From Xiphydria camelus (taxonomy: Eukaryota; Arthropoda; Insecta; Hymenoptera; Xiphydriidae), in NCBI GenBank assembly GCA_963678675.1, contig OY783199.1, forward strand, positions 4,409,501 to 4,473,500: DNA of 64,000 nt. The letters run 5' to 3'. The notes below the pieces were generated by a model. The model was not told the origin of the DNA and did no database searches. It worked only from the letters and a program-made list of their open reading frames with translations. The position numbers were made by a program, and so were the translations under genes. Positions 57,961 through 64,000 of this stretch are shown one piece after another (the stretch's first letter is position 1; each line of letters starts with the position of its first letter).

Positions 57961-58265
57961 GCACTCGAAAGGAACGCTTCGATATCGTCGTTCATCGTGG
58001 CTGCTCCAATTTTCTGATTCGTTTCTCAAGTTCGAAATGATTACTCGCAGAGCACAAGGGGGATCGTAGAAATAATTGTATTCATTATTCAATATTTATC
58101 GACGTTGCCAACTTCGAGGTTGATTACAGTGAAACCGACGAATGAGTTTAGACGGGCTTTTATTTATGTATAGACGGCAAGTGCATCGTCGGTTTACGGT
58201 CTACATATCATGCTGTACAAATATTTTACCATACTAATTTTTCTCATCCCTTCCACTGTTTACAG

Positions 58266-58525
58266 TACGACGATGGCGGGCTGCACGGGGGTTACCTTGA
58301 GGGCGGCGGTGGTGGCGGAGGAGCAGGGCTGTACGACCCTCACGGGAGCGCCCGGGGCGTCCCGGGGCTCCATCATAGTCCGCATTTGGGTGGCATGGGA
58401 CCAACGCACCCCCAATATCCTCCGCCTCCGCCTCAACCACCGCAACACGTCCTCGCGGCGGCAGCAGCGGCCGCCGCGTCCGCGGTGCCGGACGTCCACA
58501 AACGCGACAAAGACGCCATTTATGG
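58266..58525 (+). CDS. hth: homothorax, second coding exon (N-terminal low-complexity region)
   Basis: This 260-nt exon has a good acceptor (pyrimidine-rich tract, then TTTACAG, ending 58265) and a consensus donor GTAAGT at 58526. Read in phase 0 it gives 86 codons plus two bases of a Gly codon. It opens YDDGGLHGGY, then has a glycine run, LYDPHGS, a histidine-rich LHHSPHLGGMGPTHPQY, a proline/glutamine stretch, an eight-alanine run, and closes VPDVHKRDKDAIY-G. The closing KRDKDAIYG is a hallmark of Meis/Hth proteins and directly precedes the MEIS N-terminal (Exd/PBX-binding) domain, whose HPLFPLL start I do not find before the window ends. The low-complexity middle is typical of arthropod Hth. 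A naive ORF in another frame (58210-58560) is a shadow of this exon. The homeodomain exons lie outside the window. Confidence 0.95.
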
Positions 58526-58664
58526 GTAAGTGTATTTTCCGCGTTGCTCTCCTTTTGTAATTTCTGCGTTTGAAGGGGTAGGATACACAAAATCGAATAG
58601 AAGCGGAATACTGACCGTTTGCACGAACATATATTCACTTCGACCACGATTATCTTGTTGTCGG

Positions 58665-58772
58665 TAGGTTTTAACAGACAATAATATCAGACTTTTTTGA
58701 AGATCGAAATGTAATCTTCAATAAAGTATTAACCGCAATCGACCAAACGTTAACGGGTTAGGAGATACTCAC
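58665..58772 (+). repeat. repeat family T, copy 3, in hth intron 2
   Basis: ACTTTTTTGAAGATCGAAAT, then GTAATCTTCAATAAAGTATT. It is diverged from the other two. Confidence 0.4.
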
Positions 58773-59326
58773 TGTTGAATTATATTTAATGGCTGCGAAG
58801 AATGATCGGTATTTATTCGACCTTCCATCGCATTAGATGACCCAATATCGATTATTATCTTCGATGCCTCGCGTTGGATCACCCCACTGCATGTTCCTAC
58901 GGGGCAATACGGAACCGATATCGCCGCGAAGAGAGGAACGAACGTCTGCGGTATCTCCTCGAAGCGTCACCTCGTTCCTCTCGAGAGGGGCCTCGCAAAT
59001 AAATTTCTCAAGGGTCGACAGACGCCTCTCGACGACTCGGAGGGAGGCGGACGGTCGGACGAACGCGTGCGGTATACCGCGCGTTGTTTAATATAGCTGT
59101 AGCGGCTTGCCGTGGCTAGCAACGCCGCGCGGTTAATGAGGCACAAATCGGTCGGTGGGGTCGGTCGCTAAGCCATGCTGTTTCGCGCGTTACCTTTACT
59201 CTTTGAGACTTCAGCTATATCTTATATGGGTAGAAATTTGAGGAATCAGTACGTAAAGAAATACTTCTCGCTTTACTTCAGTTTTCTCAGTGAGGTACTT
59301 TTATATCCCGTGAAGTATACCTACAT

Positions 59327-59592
59327 GCATTCAGAAACATAATTAGGTTAAAATATGAGAAAACGCATTTAATTAAACACGTTTAGTTATTCTAATAAAA
59401 ATACTGGTAAGTTCAACCAAATTTTTAGTCATCCTAACTAAATTTTTAGTTATTCCAATCAAACATTTAGTAATTCTTACCAAAAATTGGTCAATTTAAC
59501 CAAGCACAAATGGAGAGGATACATATTTCACCAAACGATTTGGTTAGCTCCAGGATTTTTGTTAAACTGACCAGGTTATATTTCTCCGCGTG
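59327..59592 (+). mobile_element. MITE family A, copy 4, in hth intron 2
   Basis: GCATTCAGAAACATAATTAG, then GTTAAAATATGAG at the left and TTAAACTGACCAGGTTATAT, then TTCTCCGCG at the right, with the TTAGTYATYCTAACTAAA units between. The ends are more decayed than in other copies. Confidence 0.7.
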
Positions 59593-60179
59593 GAAACTCT
59601 TCAACGAAGCCTCACCTTTCGAGCAGGCTTCGCGATACATGCGCGCGCGCACGACCCGTGATTTATCTCCGTGAAACGACCGCGGTTTCTGGTATCCCGA
59701 AACGGAAGCTTACTGCTCGGGCCAACCCTGTAATCTTTCAGCTGGTCGTCGCGCACGCCCGGGCGGGGATTCCTTATTTTCGTGGAACACACCGGGGCAT
59801 TAGGTGGTTAATGCGGGGTATCCGCCTCTCGTTTCGACGATCGTTTCACGCTGACGATTTTTCCGGCTCCGCCGCCGTGAATAGGCGGCACGGATCGGCG
59901 AGCGTTTTGCCATTTTTTTTTCTCTTCGTCTCTTATTATTGTATAAAGGCTCTTCGTTTTTCGAGCGCTCGATGGGATAACGGTACTCGGCTGCGGACTG
60001 TTCCGCGGGTCACTTCCGCGGTCGTGCATAGTAACGAGGAGAGGGAGGGAGAGAGACGGGAGGGAAATTAGTCTCGATCACGACGGGGATGACGCTCTGC
60101 AGATTTAGCAGTTTCTTAATGTCCCCGATGGACGTGCTGGCATGGCATTGTCCGTGTGTGCACTCATCGATAGGTACCG
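59593..60179. other. no gene seen (intron 2, part)
   Basis: Unique sequence. The ORF at 59658-60071 has no recognisable domain. Confidence 0.4.
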
Positions 60180-60520
60180 TATATCCTATAAAATCGACGA
60201 CATTTCATTCTTTCTTTGAGATTTCATTAATAAATCCGTGATTTTATAATTCGGCATGAAAAAATATATCGAATAGTTAAGAATTTTATTTTAGAGATTT
60301 TGGATTTCGCGAGAAATGAAAAAAAAATGTCAAGGGGTTGAAATTTTTATAAAAATCGAAACCTCTCGAATTGATCGCTCAACTGGCTTACATTTTATGT
60401 ATATTTTCGCACTTATTACGAAAAGCATGATTATTAGGCCGTTAACTCAAAGGAAATATAAGATATTAGCGATTTTATGCGCGAGAAAATTATTTTTCCC
60501 ATAAAATCACCGATATCTAG
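60180..60520. repeat. repeat family S, copy 4, in hth intron 2
   Basis: AAAATCGACGACATTTCATT, GAGATTTCATTAATAAATCC and TATTACGAAAAGCATGATTA match 1345-1621. No ends are defined. Confidence 0.4.
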
Positions 60521-61491
60521 TTTGCAACTGTAATTTCTACCAACGCGTTGATCGGGTGGATTAAAGTTACGGAAAGTGCAATAAAATTCACATTGTTATT
60601 TCACATTAACATCGTTTCATTGGCATTTAACGTCTCCTTCCGAGATGATCGAGCACGTACGAAAATGATAAGGGGACGTGGAATTTCTTTCTCATAATTC
60701 GGCCATCTGCCTTCCAAAAAGAGAGGGAGAGGAAGAGCGAAGTGCGATTATCGAAGGAGAGGCTAACGGGAATCGGGCGAACGATAAGACGAGCAACGCG
60801 GAACGATCATCGAGTGGCAGACGGGCAGGTTGGCCTCGCCAAGATTGCACGTTATCAAGGTGACCCATTTTCGTGGGTGTTACGCGTCATGGATATAAGA
60901 TAATGTTCTTGTCCCATTTATTAAAGGGAACGAAAGAAGCGAGGGTTTGATTAAAATCTTTGTGCTCAATTTTCTAGCACGAGAACGTCTCATTCTTGTG
61001 ATTTTTTTTTGTTATTTCAGATATGGATTATCTAAAATTCATTTCTCTTTTGTTGCCATTTTAATCTTAAATCAATTCCGTTCGCCGTCGACGACGGTTT
61101 CCCAGCGCCAGGAATTTACGGCACCTGCCGAGAGGTAAAAGTGTGGCGAATGACGCGGTTGCACTATAGGAGAGGAGGGCGGTGGAGAGTCCATAGGTCG
61201 CGCGCGGAGACCGCAAAACCTCACCGCATGGCACATCCCCCAAACAATGTTAAACGACCAATCATATCATTACCTCTGCGGTCCGTCGTCCCGACACCTC
61301 GTTCCCTCGTACGCAGTCGTCACCTATGCACCCCCCTTCTCCCGCATCCGTACGTACACATGCGCGTATTTTATCGCCTCGTTCATAAAAGAATCGCGCG
61401 CGCATATGCGGAAGACCGCATCGTCCGGTGGAGTAAAAAATTGATAGGCATGTATGCTCGCGAGGATGCAGTTGACTGCAGCTCTATCTGT
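60521..61491. other. no gene seen (intron 2, part)
   Basis: Unique sequence. The ORF at 61141-61500 ends in a MITE and is not supported. Confidence 0.4.
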
Positions 61492-61897
61492 ATACGGTAA
61501 AAAAGTGGTGTTAATTTTTAACACCATTTCGGGGCAGTGTAGACCTATATGTACACCGAGAGAAGGGTGTGTTAATTACTGTTAATGATATAAAATATTA
61601 AATGATAGATTTGAAATTTTGGGGAAAGTATTGTCCATTGCTTTGCTGTATGGCAACAATTGACATACTTTTAATGAAATTCACTAGATGTATGTCAACT
61701 ATTATCACGCGGTAAAGCAATGCATGCAATACTTTGTTCAAAATGTGAAATCTATTTTTTAGTATAATAGTGAAACAGTGTGATTAATGTACTCTTCTCT
61801 CCGGGTATCGTGTCTGGTGCCATTTAGTCTTATGCCAGTGTTATCTAACACCAAAAATAGTCTATGTAGGTACATATCGCAGAATTTTTTACTGTAT
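61492..61897. mobile_element. MITE family Q, copy 2, with nested family R
   Basis: ATACGGTAAAAAAGTGGTGT at the left and AGAATTTTTTACTGTAT at the right are inverted ends. A second fold-back (R, 61552-61807; TACACCGAGAGAAGGGTGTG against GTACTCTTCTCTCCGGGTA) is inserted in it. Confidence 0.75.
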
Positions 61898-61932
61898 AAA
61901 TATCCATGCAGCCGCGTGTCGACGCGTTCGTA

Positions 61933-62145
61933 CACTGAGAAAAATAATTAGGTTAAAATGACAAAAAGGATCTAATACACGTTTAGTCATTCTAATCAAA
62001 ATACCAGTTAGTTGAACCAAATATCAAGTTATTCTAACCAAGTGTGTTTAGTTATTTAAACCAAACAGGATCCATATTTCACGAAACGATTTGGTCATCG
62101 TCTCCAAGCTTTCGATTAAATTGACCAAGTTATTTTTCTCGCTGT
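61933..62145 (+). mobile_element. MITE family A, copy 5, in hth intron 2
   Basis: CACTGAGAAAAATAATTAGG, then TTAAAATGACAAAA at the left and AAATTGACCAAGTTATTTTT, then CTCGCTG at the right. A TA precedes it. Confidence 0.85.
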
Positions 62146-62765
62146 TTAAAAATGATCTCTGCATACGAAAGCTTTTTTCATTAAACGATTACGCGTCACT
62201 GATCCAGCATCTCGAGGTCCCACACTCGCGCCTTTTTTACTCCCGATGCATTATCGGTTCCGTGTGCCTCTTATCGCGCACGATCGTGCATTATGACTCT
62301 TTGAATGGGCGAGGGAGGGATGGAAGAAGGAGACAGAAAGAGAGAGAGCCGTGGGATGCTGCAGCGGTGAGCGCTGAGCTTCTGGACCGACTCGAGATCT
62401 CGGCGTTGGAAGGGACTTTTTTGTGGTCCCGGTATACCTCCGCTCTCGGTTCGCGTAGTCGCTGCTTCTGCTGTTGCTGCTGGCGGCAGCGCCGCTACGT
62501 CAATTTGTCGAAATTCGTTCCGAATCGTTTTATGTCCGCCACGCCGCGAGGCCCGGCCGCTACCATGCGCACACAACGCGCTCTCAGAAAAGTTTCGGCC
62601 CCGGGAGAGAGAGAGAGAGAGGATGGTCTCTCACCCTCTCCGAACCTCTCGAAGTCGCTGGCACTTCCAAACTCGGAGAGAGATGATTCTCGCACGGATA
62701 TGGCGATATTGATTTTCATTCGCTTATTCTTTCATATGTGGCTTGCTTAGGGCGTGAGATATAGT
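62146..62765. other. no gene seen (intron 2, part)
   Basis: Unique CpG-rich sequence with a GA tract at 62603-62621. The 219-codon ORF 62091-62750 begins inside a MITE and is not a gene. Confidence 0.45.
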
Positions 62766-63011
62766 AAGGTAACTGTCCCAATAGCAGGACATGTCCTAAC
62801 CGCGCGTATAAGTATTTGAGTATAATTAAAATTATTGAAAGAGATAAAAAGAAAGTAGTGAAAAAAAATTTCAATGTGTGTGTGTGAATGATGTATAGGT
62901 ACAGGAAGTGTCACTAGTAAGAACTTTGAGTAAAATCCGCTATATGAATTGTTGTTGTTGTTGTTGTCGAATATTAGGCTTAGCCGTTCGGCTATTGGGA
63001 CAGTTATCTTA
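62766..63011. mobile_element. palindromic MITE, family Z, in hth intron 2
   Basis: AAGGTAACTGTCCCAATAGC at the left is inverted as GCTATTGGGACAGTTATCTT at the right. The interior has TG (62874-62885) and GTT (62950-62967) repeats. Confidence 0.75.
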
Positions 63012-63013
63012 CG

Positions 63014-63300
63014 GTAAACTGTGAGAAATAATTGCTAGTGTCGAAAAAAAAGTTTCTTGAATCACACAAGAATATATAATCTTAAAAATGTTTAAGGTTG
63101 CAGATTTTTAAAAAGAATTTTATATAGTATTCTTGATTCAGGAATACCTTCGTGACAACGAGAAATTCTTCCTGCGCGAAACAAACAATTACACAAGCCT
63201 ATATTTTCCTGCAGAAAGAAAACCATGACTCGATCCTGAAATTATATCATGTTGTTGGTCGAAGAGAACATTTTTTTGGCACCAGCAATTATTTCTCCAA
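63014..63300. mobile_element. element family W, copy 2, in hth intron 2
   Basis: GAGAAATAATTGCTAGTGTC, GTTTCTTGAATC, GGAATACCTTCGTGACAACG, then AGAAATTCTTCC and GATCCTGAAATTATATCATG follow the order seen at 13735-14205 without the family X insert. Confidence 0.6.
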
Positions 63301-64000
63301 GTGTACGGGTGACCGATATTTTCTTCAGATACATTCCATGCGGTGTATTTCCTCGCGAATATCTTCCCGTGTAATTATCTCACTCATCTCCGAGTCGACA
63401 CCAGATATAGAAAGAAGAACGAGTCAAAGCCCTCGTTTATCACGCTCTTCAGCGGGCGTTCGAAAAACGCGGCGGTCGCAGAGCCATCCGATTTCTCGAC
63501 TCGGAGGTCGTCGACTGCCTCGTCGCCGTAACAAAAAAAAAAGCGCAGAATCATTCGCACCGCCGGAGAAGGTCGAGTTAGACGAGGTCACGCCGGGTCA
63601 AGAGCTGACGCCGCTACCGGAGACCGCGCGAGACGTGGGTTCGCGCATGGTATTTAGGTTTCACTCGACCGTAACGCGGATTAAACCGCGCCGACGTCGG
63701 AGTCCGATCGAATTAGCCCAAGTTCGTCCGTATCGCGCGGAGAGAGCTACCCGGTTATCCGCGCGCGGCTACGGAAGACGTAGGTACACGCGAGTCCAGG
63801 AGAGCCTCGGTTCGATTCCGCGCTCTCGTGTCTATATTCTACGCACGGCTGGTGTAACCGTGCCAAGAGCGAGTCGCGCCGCTTCTCCTTGGGTCGGAGA
63901 ACGCGCCAAGACGGTTCTAAGAAGGAGAGACGGAAAGAGAGAGAGAGAGAGAGAAAGCCGCGGAGAAAGATAGAAAACTGCGCGTTCGCCTCATCTCGAC
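63301..64000. other. no gene seen (intron 2, part)
   Basis: CpG-rich, with a GA tract at 63938-63955. A 273-codon ORF covers 63152-63973 but begins in a transposon and reads as Arg/Ser-rich composition. GGTTCGATTCC at 63809 does not fold as a tRNA. Confidence 0.45.

Larger units (their letters stand above)
49167..58265 (+). other. hth: homothorax intron 1
   Basis: This 9,099-bp intron runs from the GTACGT donor to the TTTACAG acceptor. It is phase 0. Long first introns are normal for hth in insects and commonly carry enhancers. It holds at least six inserted elements (near 49.5, 51.0, 52.2, 53.15, 53.6-54.2 and 56.6-57.1 kb), each listed separately. No internal ORF resembles a known gene. 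CpG-rich blocks at 49.8-50.8, 51.2-51.9 and 54.2-55.7 kb are not obviously repetitive and are the best places for regulatory DNA. Confidence 0.88.
58526..64000 (+). other. hth: homothorax intron 2 (start; continues past the window)
   Basis: The intron begins with the consensus donor GTAAGT and interrupts a Gly codon after GG (phase 2). No acceptor followed by the MEIS-domain sequence was seen before position 64000, so the intron is longer than 5.4 kb. It carries elements at 58.67, 59.33, 60.2, 61.5-61.9 (nested), 61.93, 62.77 and 63.0 kb. The last 0.7 kb is CpG-rich and open in one frame by chance. Confidence 0.85.

Noticed and set aside
58210..58560. 116-codon ORF over exon 2
   Set aside because: It is a shifted-frame shadow of the true hth exon, whose own frame gives YDDGG to KRDKDAIY.
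63809..63819. tRNA B-box-like GGTTCGATTCC
   Set aside because: No A box at the right distance, and neither the T stem nor the acceptor stem pairs.
63152..63973. 273-codon ORF on the + strand
   Set aside because: It starts inside a family W transposon, runs through CpG- and GA-rich intron sequence, and is Arg/Ser-rich without any motif.

Overview
The window is animal, almost certainly insect, nuclear DNA dominated by non-coding sequence. Only one gene is recognised with confidence: the 5' part of homothorax (hth, the Meis/Prep-class TALE homeobox gene) on the + strand. A five-codon first coding exon (49152-49166, reading MAQPR) is followed by a 9.1-kb intron and a 260-nt second coding exon (58266-58525). 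Exon 2 starts YDDGGLHGGY and ends VHKRDKDAIY-G, just before the MEIS N-terminal domain. The remaining exons lie beyond the window. CpG dinucleotides are abundant, A+T-rich transposon debris alternates with G+C-rich unique DNA, and palindromic MITEs are dense. This fits a hymenopteran (ant, bee or wasp) better than other insects, but the order is an inference.

Layout. 1-49 kb is upstream of hth and holds no other gene I can support. It is a mosaic of unique, CpG-rich DNA and inserted elements. Main landmarks are: a 3.86-kb composite element with CCCGAGTAGAAAT termini (6341-10199) holding a near-perfect 417-bp palindrome and exon-like fragments; a triple nest of elements (13560-14265); a nest of three elements at 30.46-30.91 kb; adjoining elements with a nested one at 34.8-35.5 kb; a 2.5-kb PIF/Harbinger-like element with 50-bp perfect terminal repeats and a TTA target duplication (35999-38519); and a 670-bp fold-back element (43753-44422). 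46.5-49.15 kb is the CpG-rich, GA-tract-rich promoter and 5' UTR candidate of hth. It contains a perfect PBX/MEIS (Exd/Hth) composite site, TGATTGACAG, and a perfect CRE. 49.17-58.27 kb is intron 1, and 58.53-64 kb is the start of intron 2. Both introns carry further short elements.

How it fits together. The gene encodes the partner of Extradenticle, so the Exd/Hth composite site about 1.57 kb upstream of its start codon suggests autoregulation. The gene-free upstream sequence, with a palindromic ATTAGCGCTAAT site and other homeodomain or POU motif matches, is what one expects around a developmental regulator. At least twenty small element families are present. Several share TACACTGAGAAAAA-like ends with TA target sites, suggesting one Tc1/mariner-type transposase moved many of them. 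Element boundaries were read by eye and may be off by some bases.
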